From Cristatella mucedo (taxonomy: Eukaryota; Bryozoa; Phylactolaemata; Cristatellidae), in contig WPIO01000188.1 of NCBI GenBank assembly GCA_009760855.2, positions 1-64,000 on the forward strand: a DNA stretch of 64,000 nt, in the 5' to 3' direction. The translations under genes and the position numbers were made by a program. The notes beneath the pieces are model-generated. The model had not been told where the DNA came from and searched no databases. It saw only the letters and a list, made by a program, of their open reading frames with translations. Below are positions 1 through 12,164 of this stretch, in pieces (the first letter of the stretch is position 1; every line of letters starts with the position of its first letter).

Positions 1-850
1 CGACCCTCCTAATTGGTCTGTAAAGATAATTGTGTGCAATTTCTATCATTGAGCTTGATGAATTGATTGAGTACGGTCGTAAAAAAACATTTAGTTTTAT
101 GCAGTTAGCTATTAATACCGAACCTGACTTCCAAAAGCATGCTGCTAGCAGCTTTCTAATTTCATTCTAAGCAGGGCCAACATATTTTAGCATTACCTAA
201 TAAATACATTTCATCCGGGTGTATTTGCCATGCAACTATAGAGGATATTACTTTCAATCTACGAATGAATGGAGTATGGAAAACATTCTTCGTAACTCCT
301 TGCAGGGCTTTTTTCAGTTTATTCGCTACTACTCGTAAGTTTCGGTTCTCTCGTTGGTCTATTTACTTGAGTTCAAGAAATGTTGAGTACATTTTCCAAA
401 TGAAACAACGGAGGCAGATTTAATATTTTTCTAGCCTTGACATAGATCAGGTGCAAATTTTAAAAGGCAATAAAAATAAACTCTTTTATAGCCAATTAAA
501 AAAATTCTACTATTTTCGACCCATTTCGATTTTCTCTTGTTCCGTTAAACCTATACACACGAATGCCATTTTATTTGCTCGTAAGGAATTGAACGTCTGT
601 GTGGTTTAGCATAGAAAAGATTTTCACTCCGGAAAAAAACTTGCTCTTTAGTACAGGTCTGATTTCTTTACGAAGAGTGCCTACACTCATGGTTAAAAGA
701 GTAAGTTTGTGTTCACCCTATTTCTGACGCATTGGACTTCCTCCATCTAACAGTTCAATGGAACATGACACTTTGCCTGCAACTACCTATCACATGACTA
801 ACCTAGTTTGAATTTCAAATTAAGGGTACCAGAGAGATTCTTTTGATCTG
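1..850. other. No recognisable gene or repeat
   Basis: AT-rich sequence with no long reading frame and no similarity to the repeats found elsewhere in the window. I see nothing that supports a feature here. Confidence 0.5.
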
Positions 851-854
851 ACTG

Positions 855-1450
855 GTCTTTGCAAATGTATTACTATTACTATTGTAGCTAGAATCTCGCT
901 TGCACCTTAAATGCTCACAATTTTGATGTATCATTGGTTATTCGGTCAATCTAATTCCTATATCGGTTGTAAATCTGCAGCCTTCTTTCGAATATCCACG
1001 GGGCTAAGTGTCGTACCACGAGCTTTTCGTAATCAAGCAGTTTCCCAACACCTCGTACAAACCTCAAATCTTTTGGAGACAGTTCATTTAGTCCGTATGC
1101 TCCCAAAGCCTGGAACTCACTCCCAACTTGCACCACGACATCCCCTGACTTGACCACATTTAAAAATAACTTAAAATCGTTCCTATTTATAACGTAATTT
1201 AGTCGTTACAGAAGATTCGTCCTTTAAGTGCTTACGTGTGCTGACACAGCTAGCTGCCACTAACCACACTTGCATGCTGTCAATGTGCATGTCATCGCTA
1301 ATCATGTTATTCATTCAGTTCATCAAGCATGATAATACTTAGCATTGGATCGCGTTTCCTTTGCAGCAAATGCAAAGCGCCTAGAAATAGATTGAGTTCT
1401 CTGATTGTGCTGTGACAGGTTTATTATTATTATTTTTTATCCCCATTTAT
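855..1450 (+). mobile_element. LINE family A (CR1/L2-like), 3' fragment
   Basis: This is a 5'-truncated remnant of the C-terminal end of the reverse-transcriptase ORF plus the 3' end. The 951-1190 stretch aligns by eye with the C-terminal region of better copies (the part around 'NLKSFGDRAFSSYAPKAWNSL'), but is frameshifted and carries many substitutions. It ends in the family A hairpin near 1376-1412 and a TTATTATTATT tail at 1420-1436. It is an old, non-functional copy. Confidence 0.75.
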
Positions 1451-2430
1451 TGCTGTGATTGAATAAAAATTTAATAAAGATTTTCCATTAGAATCATAAA
1501 TCAGAGCCTGGTTTTAAATCTCGGTCTTCTTTGAGCCCCATCCAGTGTTTACACACTCTTTCTTATAATTCGGCTGCCGTGATGCTAGACTTAACTGTAA
1601 AGTATAGACGGCTAATACATTTTCTGGCAAATTAGAATAATTGCAGCTGATCATATTGAATTCAATTGAAATACCCTAGTAGAGTATGTCTTCAGCACAT
1701 CCATTTAAAATGAAAGAAGTTGTGATCATAATATGTCCAAGGAAGTATTGAAGGTTGCTCAGCTGAATCAATAGAGTTGTGAAGATTAAACCTAAGAGTA
1801 GTGGCTTTACAGTGGCAAGCGGGTATATGAAGAACGGATGCAGGTTGAATTTTTTCCTTTTTTAAATTAAAATTTTAGGCATTTTTGTTCAGATAACGGA
1901 TCAGCTGCAGGTTATTCAAACTGCTAGTGTCTCATATCCCGTTCACAGAGTGTAACTTCCAGTATATTTTAATTGTGAGCTACTTGATGGTCTGCCCTTC
2001 AAGAACCCCGACACTTTCATATGTAAATGGTGTCTATGCAAGCCTATTGCAATGGGAAAAGAAAAAATTCATTAAACTAGCGCCCTCAAAGTAGAAAATA
2101 CTAGTCGCTTACACATGTTAAAAAACATAGTTAAATGGTATTGCTTAGCAAGCTTGCAGCTAGCCTCATAAACCTACGGGAGATTGCTCCAGAATAAAAT
2201 TTCTGCAACAAACTAATTTGTTTACATGCTCATAGAATGCAAAGGCCATAAAAGCTCCATTGCTGCAATGTGCAGTGACCTATTGAATGTTTGACAAAAC
2301 TCAACATTCACTGCTCTTCCCTTCTTTCTCTGCCGCATTGATCAAGTTGAAGGCAGCTCTGATTTTTCCGAATCTACCATAAAAAATCTCATAATGACCA
2401 TGTTGTTCCTTTGCTACAAATGCTTGTTTT
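1451..2430. other. No recognisable gene or repeat
   Basis: AT-rich, no convincing reading frame, and no match to the window's LINE, SINE or R1/R2 repeats. Confidence 0.45.
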
Positions 2431-2439
2431 CTACCAGTG

Positions 2440-2940
2440 ATCTCAATGAGTGCAGAGCAAAGTTCTTATGCTGACCCAAAAGGCCCGTTACGGCTTGGCT
2501 TTTTCATACTTGCCTGGACTGCTGTACCAGTTTCAGCCTCCTCACGCTCTCAGGTTGTGGACAGCCAATAAGTTATATGTTCTGTTCTTCATCTTAAAAA
2601 CCATTTGCGACATAATCTATAGCTCAGCAGGTCGTAGATTGTGTAATTCGCTTTCATTATCTTCGTGAAACGACATCTACTCTCCTGCTGCAAAATAAGG
2701 CACATCATTTCCAGCTGTACGGAGCTGCAACTCTAATGCTATTCACTACCTCAGCCACCGTTTTTTTGCTCTGCTATGCGTCTCACTTTCGCTCTTTTGT
2801 GAGACATGAAGCCTTTTGGCTACCGAATGGGTACGAAAAACCGCTTAGTCTGTGTATGGCTATATAATACTCTCCTGCATGATATTCACCAAGTCTTTGC
2901 GGCTTTGTGGAGTTCATCCGGAGAGAGATTGGAGAGATCC
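2440..2940 (+). mobile_element. LINE family B (CR1/L2-like), 3' fragment
   Basis: Carries the C-terminal part of the family B pol ORF. The segment 2450-2668 begins 'QSKVLMLTQKARYGLA', matching 'QSKVLTLTHKACLGLA' of the copy at 15.5 kb. It runs into the family B 3' end with its CTCTCCTGCATGATA block at 2870-2884 and a TTTGTGGAGTT block near 2903-2913. Frameshifts and stops make it non-coding. Confidence 0.75.
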
Positions 2941-3039
2941 AGTTAATTCTGCTGTGAGCAATTTCAACTGAGGTATCGCATCACTTTATGCTTAGCATCA
3001 CTTTATTCTCTTACACAAGGGATCGCATTGAACTTTGCT

Positions 3040-3215
3040 TCACTTACTTTAGTTCCCTTCATTCTTCATATCCAGATCAACCTATCAGATACTCTCACCA
3101 TTAAAGCTATGCATCAAACCAACCCCATTTCCGAAACAAATCGTTGAGCTTCACCTCTTTCAAATGCAAATACCTTTGGAGACCACTCATTTACTTTGTA
3201 TCCTGACGAAAGACG
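3040..3215 (+). mobile_element. LINE family A, strongly decayed fragment
   Basis: A short stretch resembling the family A region that encodes 'SMAPAYLSDILPHQAKH', followed by a block like 'FGDRAFSSYAP'. It is very diverged and has no open frame. The call rests on the order of matching words rather than on a continuous alignment. Confidence 0.45.
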
Positions 3216-3880
3216 ATAATTGCTTTTTCGGTAACATCAAAAATATTGTTTTTGATGTGAAGATTCTCGCGATCATTATTACCAGATACCGTTAAAGCTA
3301 AGACCTTTTTAAGGTAATTTGTATGCTGTGCGACTGTTTTGATTTTTGTATCCTAGGATTGTCTCGAATTAGTCTGAACATCCTCCTTTAAGAGTTGAAT
3401 TTTAATCAACTGCCTCAGTAGTCATCGGGCCAACTTTACATCAGGCTTCCCAACTTGCTGCTTCTGTTTTGAATCCTCGCACGATGAGGCTTAAAGCTCT
3501 GTTAATTAGCAGCCCTGATGCTAAAAATGTTCCCGACCTGATCGCCTTGAGGGTAACTTGGTCCAAATCATATTAATCTCTGGTAATAAAATGCATCCCG
3601 ACATAACTGGCCGTCTTTTGCAACCCAAGGTTAACTAAAGCTAGCGGTTTACCAGTTTTCTCAACATGCAATATGTTAGGTTTTGATTTAATAGCCGACA
3701 TACTGAGCCTCTGTAGCATCCTTATTTTAAGAGTTCTAATTCGTCTGCTAAGTACCTGTTCTCACGTAGGAACAACACGCTAGCCTCAGACCTTCGTCTA
3801 AACTCTACGGTCTATAGTAAGTGGATAACATATTGTTCTTACCCAATCTTTCATAATTCATGCACTTATACGAAATAAGG
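3216..3880. other. No recognisable gene or repeat
   Basis: No long frame and no similarity noticed to other parts of the window. Confidence 0.4.
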
Positions 3881-3884
3881 AATA

Positions 3885-4775
3885 AAAATAGTAATATTAA
3901 TTCTATTGATAAAGCGCCCTCATAGAACTCAATCTATCTCTAGGAGCTTTACATTTGGATAGGGAAATGCAATTTAATGGTGAGTAATATCATGTTTGAT
4001 AGACAAACAAAATGAACTACATGGTTAGGGGTGACATGCACAGGGCTAACATTCAAATGTGGTTAGTGGCAGCATGACCATTGTCAGCACTCATAAGCAC
4101 ATGAAGGACGAATCACAGGGACTCCCTAAATGCTGTCCTTAATAAGTGTGTTTTTAAATTCGTTTTGAATGTGGTCAAGTCAGGGGATGTACTGACGCAG
4201 GTTGGGAGGGAGTTCAGGGCTTTCGGAGCATATGAACTAAACGCACGGTTTCCAGAGGATTTGAGGTTTGTACAGGGTATTTGTAGACTCTTGGATTCCA
4301 AAATGCTGGTGGTAACGTGCTCAGCCTGATGGGGGAGTATATCTAAGAGATAGGCTGGAGCCAAAGAATTAAGTGACCTGAAAGTGAGCCACAAGACCTT
4401 GAAGTCAATCTGTTGCTTGACTGGTAGCCAGTGCTGGTCGGCGAGAAGTGGTGTAATCTGGCAACTGCTACGCTCACGACAGACAAGCCTAGCTGTGGAG
4501 TTTTTCACCAGCTGCGATTGCCCGACCACACATGCTGGTATGCCAGTAAGCAGTGAGTTCCAGAAGTCGAGACGGGATGTCACGAATGCATGGACCAACT
4601 TGGACGTGGTATCCTTATCTAAACGAGCCCGAATTTTAGCAATGTTTTGGAAACTGAAAAAAGGCAGATTTGACTGTGGAGTTGATATGGTCGTCCAACG
4701 AGAGGTCACTATGGAGTATGACACATAGATTTCGAGCTGATTCAACAAGAACTTAGAATTATCAGTTTTTGAATT
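3885..4775 (-). mobile_element. LINE family A, 5'-truncated copy
   Basis: Reading the minus strand, the copy starts inside the reverse-transcriptase region and runs through the thumb and C-terminal domain to the 3' hairpin and AT-rich tail at 3885-3945. A 211-codon open frame at 4113-4748 contains 'KLVHAFVTSRLDFWNSLL', 'ARLVCRERSSC' and 'HWLPVKQQIDFKVL', which are hallmark blocks of CR1/L2-type pol C-termini. The catalytic YADD segment is missing, so it cannot encode an active enzyme. Short 5' truncation is typical of LINE insertion. Confidence 0.85.
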
Positions 4776-5655
4776 CAGGTAAAGATTACCTCATAGAGTT
4801 AAATTAGTTCCCCAATAGATATTTTTAAAAGTCTACCTCGCGCATACTTAAGAAGGACGCATTATTACTGGCCAACTGTATCTTTTTTCATTTTAGTGTT
4901 TATCTTAAGCTGATATGAGCTGAATAGGCTATTGTACACTGTGCCCGTTTAATGCAGCTCTATCTAAAATTTTAAGGTGCACAGTGTTGTGATCTGTTCC
5001 GTGGCTAGTCGTACTCAACAATAAACTTCACATTTAACCTCTAGAATACAAAATTAACTTGCATCTGTTTGCATTTTTTTTTGCAGTTTTAATTGCTACA
5101 GTGCTGTTGTTGATGCTCAATTGTGGATATTAAGTCTTTTCGCAAGGAAGCATACGAAAATGTCATCGTAACAATAACTCATTGAAACATATCAAAGAAG
5201 ATGAACACGTTTCAACAATGATTTCTAGAAAGTGTGAAAACTTCTTCAAAAAAATGTGATCAAACTTTTAAACATTTCAGTCAACTCTCAATCATATAAT
5301 GTGACACGATAACAAGCTGTGTACTAAAATCGAACATTGAATCTTCCAAAACAAAATGTAAGCTTCGATAAAGTTGTTGACCTTATGCTTCCTTGTAATC
5401 TAAACTGCAGTGAGCGTTTTGCCAAATCCTAAAAAGTCAGGACATGAGTCCCATCACTCACTTTCTTGCTTCATCTTGCATCAGTGTTTGACAAATTTAC
5501 CAAGTTATCCAACTATAGGTGCCTCTATTATACACACGAAAAACCATTTCACGTGCACTATCAAAGTTAATAACGATATTATTAAAACATTTGCTATAGT
5601 ACACTTAGATAACTCAATGCATTTCTAGGTTCTTCGCTTTTGCTGCAAAAAAGGC
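4776..5655. other. No recognisable gene or repeat
   Basis: AT-rich. A 72-codon frame at 5410-5628 (+) has no recognised motif and no splice or promoter context, so I do not call it a gene. Confidence 0.4.
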
Positions 5656-6536
5656 TTTGAACCTATAATAATAATAATAATATCGCACTTGATGAAGCGC
5701 CCTCAGAGAACTAAATCGCTTTCTAGGTGATTTACATTTGCATGAAAGCGAAACGCATTTTAATGGTGACTAAAATTATGCTTGATATAAAAGCAGCTTA
5801 GGCTGGGAGTACATTATAAATTACTTTTCTGCTTAACACCCACTTGGTCTTTATGACTTTTCAGAGGTACCGACGGAGATAAATTACATAAAAATTTTAG
5901 GAGACACATGCACAGGGTCAGCACTCAAGTGTAGTTAGCAGCAGCAATTAACAGTGTCAGCTTGCATATGCATATGAAGGACGAATAACAAGGACCCACT
6001 ATATGCTGTCCCAAATAGATGTTTTCTATGTTTTTTTTAAATGTTGTCAAATCAGGTGATGTTCTGATGTAAGTCAAGAGGGATTTCTAGGTTTTGTTAG
6101 CATACGTACGAAATGCACTGTCTCCAAAAGATTTGAGGTTTGTACGAGGTGTTGGTAAACTGCTTGATTACGAAAAGCTGGTGGTACGATGCTTAACCTG
6201 GTGGTGGAGTAAATCGAAGAGATAGGCCGGAGCCAAAAAATGATGTGACCTGAGCAACAGCTGTAATCGCCTGATTGCACATAGTGGTAGGCCAGCTAGC
6301 TGTGAGTTGCAGAAGTCAAGACGGATGTCACAAATCCAAGGTCCAATTTAGATGTGGTATCCTTATCTAAATGAGCCTAAATTTGAGCAATGTTATGTAG
6401 CTGAAAGTAGGCAGACTTGATTGTGAAGCTAATGTGGTCGTCTAACGAGATGTCACTTTGTTACGTGACACCTAGATTTCGAGCCGATTCGAAGGTGATA
6501 TGCTGGTAGAGCCTATTTTAGTGTTAGATTTTCCAA

Positions 6537-7640
6537 TTAATGAATCATATTGGAGTTGCCCATAACTAGTAAGTTAGTTTTATTATCGCTTTGTTTTAGA
6601 AATTTGGCTGCCATCTGGCTGCAGATGTCATCAGTACATGCAGTAAGGGAGTTTAGACGATTTGAGGTGCTCGAAGGCTGGGATTGTTCAAAGCAAAGGT
6701 GCAACTGAGTGTCATTCGCATAGAAGTGATAGCCTAAACCGTGCTTGGCAATCACATCAGCAATAGGGAGAGTATAAACCGCGAAAGAAACCAAAGCTAG
6801 CACGGAGCTCAGAGTTACTAAATATTTCAGAGGTACTTTGAATGATCTTCGTTCATGTACTTCAATATTCTTGAGTCTCCCTCTGAGATAGGACTTGAAC
6901 CGGTGCAGAGCAGTGCCAGTGATGCCAAAGCGTGACGAGCAGCGCTCGAAAGGAACTTCGTGATTGATAGTATCAAAATCTGCCGTAGATCGAGCTTAAG
7001 AAGCAGTGACACTCTTCCTATGTCTGCATTCCTGTTTACGTAGTTGTACACCCTAATCGATGCGGACTCTGTGCAGTGGTTAGCTCTAAATCCGGAATGG
7101 ACCTTAATAGCAAGGTTTGAACTTTCAATATCAGTTCAGCTAATCCGCTGCGACCCATACCAGTGTCTTTGAAAGGAATGGTAAAAGGAAGAATGGGCGG
7201 TAGTTGCTCAAGTTTTCTTGGTCTAGTGTCACTTTCTCGAGAAGTGGCCTGACTACAGCTTTTTTTAAAGGTGCCAAGACATTACCTGAGACTAATGACA
7301 TATGAAGGGTGTTAGTTAAGCATGGCAGCAGCAGATCAATGCAACGTAGGCGGAAGGCAGTGGGAATATGGTCCAGAAAACTTGTTTTCTTCTTCGATTG
7401 GGATAAGAACTTTAGGACTAGATTACTAGTGACCTTAAATGAAGACGTTGCGGTGCAGCCAAGAATTAGGGAACATAATTCTAGGGGGTATTTTGTCATT
7501 TCAGGGATCGACTCCCTGATCTCGTCTATCTTCAGAGCACAGAATCGAGAAAAGCGATCGGCTAGATCTTCACAAGGATCATCAGGTAAGGATCTCATCT
7601 GGGAGCAGTTGAGGAGATGATTGATCGTCGACATCAGCAT
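6537..7640 (-). pseudogene. LINE A reverse-transcriptase fragments
   Basis: Two frames (7140-7640 and 6537-6803) plus a linking frame at 6827-7051 cover the fingers and palm of a non-LTR reverse transcriptase. The first has the 'LSNYRP' block, also called RT motif 1. The last has 'FYANDTQLHLC' where an active copy shows 'FYADDTQLYLC', so one catalytic aspartate is replaced. Frame changes between the pieces confirm decay. Confidence 0.75.
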
Positions 7641-8092
7641 TTTTGGATTTTGTATCTGTGATTTAACAATATTTCCACAGTAGCTAGACTTGCCTTTGCT
7701 AGGATTAGTTGGTACGACCTACAGTAGTCTTCATATGACGGTCGATAGACAGACAGTTCTGATCTTCTGTACGCTTTTCGAGCTTGTACTTAGTAGACCT
7801 GGCTAGTTTAATGTCTGCATGAAACCATAGGACGTCTGAGCGAAGGCACACAGTACGTTTAGTCAGAGTTGCAAACTCGTCGAGTGTGTCAGCTAGTATC
7901 GAGTGGTGGCTCTCTACCTAGGATGATAGATCGGAGGGAGGACTGAGTAGCAGAGGCGAAGCAGATATTCTCGCACGCACGGCATCCATATCAAGGGTCT
8001 TGAGGTTTCGCGATTCACAGGTTATTTTAGAGGAGGTGGGCGCAAACTATAGATTGAATGAAATCTGCCTGTGTTCAGAAAAGCAGGATTTT

Positions 8093-8362
8093 TCAATAAT
8101 TAATCATGAAAAAGTGCTGTTTTATGAGAAAATCTGGTCGAGTGTGACCCTTGATCAGAGTATGGCCATGCACATGAGCCGCAAGATACAATGAGTTAGT
8201 CAATGCACATAGTTTAGTGCTAAAGGCGTCAGATAAGTGATTAAAGTGGACGTTAAAAGCACCCATAACGAGGAAGGATCGACTTCTCGCCGGTAGAACC
8301 AAAATGAGATAGGAGAAATCTGAGATAAACGAGGACTTGGTACCGAGTGGGCGATTGACCAC
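8093..8362 (-). pseudogene. LINE A endonuclease domain fragment
   Basis: An 89-codon frame with 'VNRPLGTKSSFISDFSYLIL' followed by 'FLVMGAFNVHFNHLSDAFS', which matches the central part of the EEP endonuclease of CR1/L2 LINEs. In active enzymes this reads GDFN; the aspartate is alanine here. It sits 450 bases upstream (minus strand) of the RT fragment, as expected for one broken ORF2. Confidence 0.7.
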
Positions 8363-9194
8363 TGCTACTATCGGTAGCTTTTTTCGGGTGAGACCAAATC
8401 GATTGATTCAAAAGACTGCTTCGAGGGTACTGCAAATGGCCTGAAGTTGAATTTTGAGCTCTCGATAAGAGAAAAGTCATCTCCAGTTTTGATTGATCCA
8501 GGGGTGTGAAAGAATGAGAAAATAGCTAGGGTATGCGTCTTTAATTGTCGGCTGTTTATCGATTTAAGCCAAGTTTAAGTTAGGGCGAGCAGGTCGATAC
8601 CATTTTCAGAAATAATGTTGCTTATTACCAGAGGTTTATTGTGCATTGAGCAAGGATTCCAAAGGCAAGCATTAAGTCTGGCCAGTGGAGATATAACACG
8701 CCTGCAGACCACTAAGTTAGCGAGACTCACATTGATACATGTGGGGGATCGTGCTGAGCGGTTCGAGACAATGCTGGGAATACCAAACGAGCAGGTACTC
8801 AGCTGGCAGGGTCTGTGCTGCCGGTTCCATTTGCCACAGCAGCGGCTCCAGGGTGCTTTTCTTTTGTTATTGCATAGTTCACGAACCTTAGCGACAGCAT
8901 TACTGTCTATGAATGTATTTGATCTACGATTAGAAAGTTAAAGCAGCTGCTGAAGATCATAACTAACATGCTGGTTACAAGCCGCCGGTATAGCTAAGGC
9001 AGCAGCCGGTTTGGGAGACCCAGCAACTCAAAGCGATTAGAGTTTAGATGTCCATTGGCACGTAATTTCGTAGGTGCTACAGTCAAGTAACAATCTGAAT
9101 AACTTTAAACAGGTCTTAGCAGCATCGTTTCCGTATAAGATGGTCGCATTAACTACGGTTTTCGGAAGAATACTGCAACGAACACGAAAGCACT

Positions 9195-10420
9195 TAAGAC
9201 TCAAGTCGGGAGTGAGTGCAATTCTTTGGGCTATAGGTACTTTTGGACTTTAGGTAGTATAGGGTCTCCAAAGGATTTGAGGTTTTAATGAGATATAGGA
9301 ATACAACTAGATTACGAAAAGCTCATGGCACCAAGCTAAGGCTGTTTAGGGATAGATGTGCCAAGCAGGCTAGAGCCTAAGCATAAAGGAACTTATAAAT
9401 GAGTGAAAAAACCTTCAAGTCGATGAGTCGCTTGACTCGGAACCATTGCAGCTCGTGGAGAAGTCTTGAAATGTGACGACTAAGACGTTCACCACAGACA
9501 AACCAAGCTGCTAAGTTTTGCACCAGCTGTGTGGGTCTGAGTGCAAATGCTAGTAGGCAAGCAATCACAGAGTTACAGAAGTCAAACGGGTTTTGGCAAA
9601 TGCGTGGACCAATTTTATATATGGCACCTCTGCCTGAACGAGCCTGAAGATGAGCAATGTTATCTTGCTGAATGTAGGCAGGCTCGAGTGTGGTGCCGGT
9701 AAGCTCTTCTAGTGGCAGGTCACTCTGAAACATGATGCCTATTTTTCGTGCACAATCAGCATGAGATATGCTGGGAATGTCAATTTTGAGTGTTAGCCTT
9801 TCCCATTTCTTAATCGTACTAGGTTTTGCCGTAATTACAGAGTCGGTTGTATCATCATTCAATTGAAGAACGACTGCTTCCATCAATGTGTGGATGTTAT
9901 CAATGCATTCAGCAAGGGGTTTAAGCGAATTTGACAGGAATTGTGGCTTGAAGGAATCAATGCAGTGGTGCAACTGAGTGTCATCTGCATAGCAGTGTAA
10001 GCCTATATTAAGCTTGACAATAACACTTGGGAAAAAAGAAGCGTGTAAGCAATCAAAGGAACAGGACCGAGCTCAGATTCCTTGGGTTTCCCATATATCA
10101 CAATTGTTTCCTGAATATTTTTGTCAATTTACTTCAATACTGTGGGTTCTCTCTTTGAAATAGGACCTGAAACCAATGCTAAGCAGTGCCCTTGACGCCC
10201 AGGTGAAATGCGAAATGCTTAAGAAGGACTTGTTGATCAACATTATCAAAAGCTGCCAAATGATCGAGCCAAACAAGAAGAGATACTTTACCCAAGTTAG
10301 CATTCCTAACTAGGTCGTTTTACACCCGAAGCTAACTCTGCAGAGAGAGTAGCTCTAAGATCAGACTGTATGTTACTGCGAAGGTTGAAAGCTTTACGTT
10401 ATGTCTGTGTGGGGTCCTCA
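9195..10420 (-). mobile_element. Diverged LINE A relative (subfamily A')
   Basis: A 198-codon minus-strand frame at 9377-9973 aligns block by block with family A RT ('SLNSLAACIDDIRSWM', 'LLVMGKPSVIQKLERLTLKI', 'NLGVIFQSDLSLDDH', 'LVQNSAARLVC') but with many substitutions; here it reads for example 'AECIDNIHTLMEAVVLQLND' and 'RKIGIMFQSDLPLEELTG'. The upstream RT continues in broken form to about 10420. The same subfamily occurs at 20.0-20.9, 42.4-43.2 and 43.85-45.36 kb. Confidence 0.75.
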
Positions 10421-10715
10421 GAAGCAATTATTTTTTACGTCAAAACTCAAATAAGGTGCGACTGAAGTACTTGGTTCAGCAGCTCACTGTGCCAAGTCTG
10501 ACATTTACACTATGCTACTCTTCCTTCTTTATTTAATGTAATTGTCAGTACACTAAAGTGTCAAATTTCGATGCATTTGACAATTAGCTGTTCATATTCT
10601 GTGATCTGTTCCACCCCTGAAGATAATCCCTATTGTTTGCATTTCTGGATCCATAAATTACGAAAATTCCACACATGAGTGGAAGATAACTCCTTAAATT
10701 TCAATGACGAATTAA
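10421..10715. other. No recognisable feature
   Basis: Short AT-rich gap between the A' LINE remnant and the R1 repeat. Nothing identified. Confidence 0.4.
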
Positions 10716-10985
10716 CCTATTAATTAATGTTTGAAAAATAGCCTAAAGACCAAGAATAGGTCCGCAGGAATATAAACAATGACCTCAGAAAAAAACTGCC
10801 GGAACACTGTTTTAGTGTGAACTTTCACTGGAAGACAAAGGCAGCTCCAAAGTGGTGAAGTAATGTTTCAGCTACCTCTCATACTAAAACGTGCACAAGC
10901 AGTGACATTTTACATTGACGCTGGTTTTGGTTGTTCACAGATTCAGTCTCGACTTCTGCAACTCTATTTGCTCCGAGTCGTAACC
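10716..10985 (+). repeat. Dispersed repeat R1, copy 1
   Basis: About 270 bases that recur at 19640-19905 (+) and, inverted, at 43310-43590. Shared landmarks in order are: AATGTTTGAAA; a GGTCCGCAGGAAT-like block; a CACTG...AGTGTGA...TTTCAC block; CCAAAGTGGT; and ACATTTTACAT followed by CAGTCTCGACTTCTGCAA. No coding potential was recognised. It may be the 5' part of the A' LINE, because in two of three places it lies next to one. Confidence 0.6.
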
Positions 10986-11685
10986 CACCGGTTCGTCGCA
11001 TGCCAGAGTCACCTCCATGGTTTCCGCTACCTCGCAGGCCGTTGCCTTGTTGCACACCACGTGCGCCTGGCAAACCGTCACAGCCTGGATCGCTGTCACC
11101 GCGTTCCACAGGGTGGCATCCTGGTAAACCGTTGTCGCCCGGGCGCACCGTCGGCGACTGCTGATTTTGCTTCTGGTTCCTTTTGTCGCCGCCCCTCTCT
11201 CCGACGAGCCATTTGCAAACTCAGCGCTCAGCAGTCGCTCTGTACCAAAACAGGGCTAGCCAGCGAAGCAGACGGTAGTCATCCTTGATTGCCTTCGGCA
11301 TGTAAGAAATCAACATAGAAGGCGCTTCCTTCCAGGAAGAGAGGCAGATATTTGTGCCAGATTGTTGGATTGACACCGTACAGCTCAAGCCGCCGCTTCG
11401 AGTCAAGCAGCCAAGTTGCGAAATCATCACCGACTTGAAAATGCTCAAGCAACATTGCTGTCATCGCCGCCGCCGGAAATAGCTTGTAGTCTAAACTTGT
11501 CGTCGCGAGCGGCACAGCACGCGAGCCAACGAGGAACACCACCAGTTTATTTCCTCCACACTCACAGCCGGCGGAAGCACTACGGCCGCCGCAGACGTCG
11601 CCTGCGAGTTCTGTCCTCTGCGGTACCGGAAACGCTAGCTGAGCTCCGATTGCCTTACCGGTGGCCGAGAGGGCCACCCAGCCTA
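10935..11685 (-). pseudogene. Possible Ty3/Gypsy-type gag remnant
   Basis: The minus-strand frame 11279-11677 contains 'FQVGDDFATWLLDSKRRLEL' and then 'LPLFLEGSAFYVD', in the manner of the N-terminal gag region of Ty3/Gypsy elements (a hydrophobic block with W, then a conserved L-LLEG-AF-V segment). The expected next block, a DDY motif, appears in another frame at 11221-11448 ('KDDYRLLRWLALF'), so a frameshift separates them. Downstream frames to 10935 are open but not recognised. The segment is markedly GC-richer than its surroundings. No protease, RT, integrase or LTR was found next to it. This is inference from motif order; a host gene fragment is possible. Confidence 0.4.
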
Positions 11686-11699
11686 GTACTTGGCAGATG

Positions 11700-12160
11700 A
11701 CAACATTTAGGTGCTGTCACCGAACTGCGGGTCTAAATAAACAAAAACCACACAAAACACGATTGCAAAATATAGCTCGCTTCGATATTGCCCATACATA
11801 AACCACTTTTCGTAGCAAGGTGACGGGCCGGATTAGGATTTTTACAATTTACAAGCATTAAAACAGTCATCGCAAAAGATTGCAATATTGCTAACTGCGA
11901 TTAGTAATAGGCACCTATGCATTACATGCAAAGCTCAGTTGCATTTTGATTATAAAGAAAGCGATTTCACGAATAGCTCTCGCTATGGTTGGTGCTGGTT
12001 TGGCTGGAAACTGTGTCGGATAGCTCACCATATAGAGACACCATGTAACACCGGCCACAAATTTATTGATATAAAAACATGGAAAATTTACAAAACACCG
12101 TGCATTAAAACTAAGTGCAGTCGTTTAACTGCCTAATTTTGATGTCTTTCTGTGTGACAC
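11700..12160. other. No recognisable gene or repeat
   Basis: AT-rich. An 82-codon frame at 11888-12136 (+) has no recognised motif. Confidence 0.4.
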
Positions 12161-12164
12161 AAAG

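Larger units (their letters stand above)
5660..8965 (-). mobile_element. LINE family A, longest copy, degenerate pol
   Basis: A near-complete but broken element. In minus-strand order it holds: a 5' pol region around 8615-8941; an endonuclease (EEP/APE-type) segment at 8093-8362 with 'VMGAFNVHFNHLSD', where the usual GDFN metal-site motif reads GAFN; the reverse-transcriptase N-terminal part at 7140-7640 with 'NLSNYRPFFLLPFLSKTL'; the polymerase core at 6537-6803, where the catalytic YADD reads YAND; and a C-terminal remnant at 6074-6280. The 3' hairpin and (AAT)n tail are at 5664-5730. Several frameshifts and stops separate these pieces. Both metal-binding motifs are altered, so the copy is dead. 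The 5' end is not certain. Confidence 0.85.

Noticed and set aside
4384-4728. 114-codon plus frame
   Set aside because: Antisense shadow of the LINE A frame at 4113-4748. The same applies to 7309-7620, 27022-27306, 29141-29389 and 29430-29723.
8615-8941. 108-codon plus frame over the 5' region of LINE A
   Set aside because: Antisense to the LINE and not conserved in the second 5' copy.
10879-11148. Gly/Pro-rich frame resembling collagen
   Set aside because: No regular Gly-X-Y periodicity; it overlaps the R1 repeat and a competing open frame.
11639-11665. Inverted repeat GGTGGCC...GGCCACC as a terminator
   Set aside because: Short stem in a GC-rich region of a eukaryotic sequence; no reason to assign a terminator.
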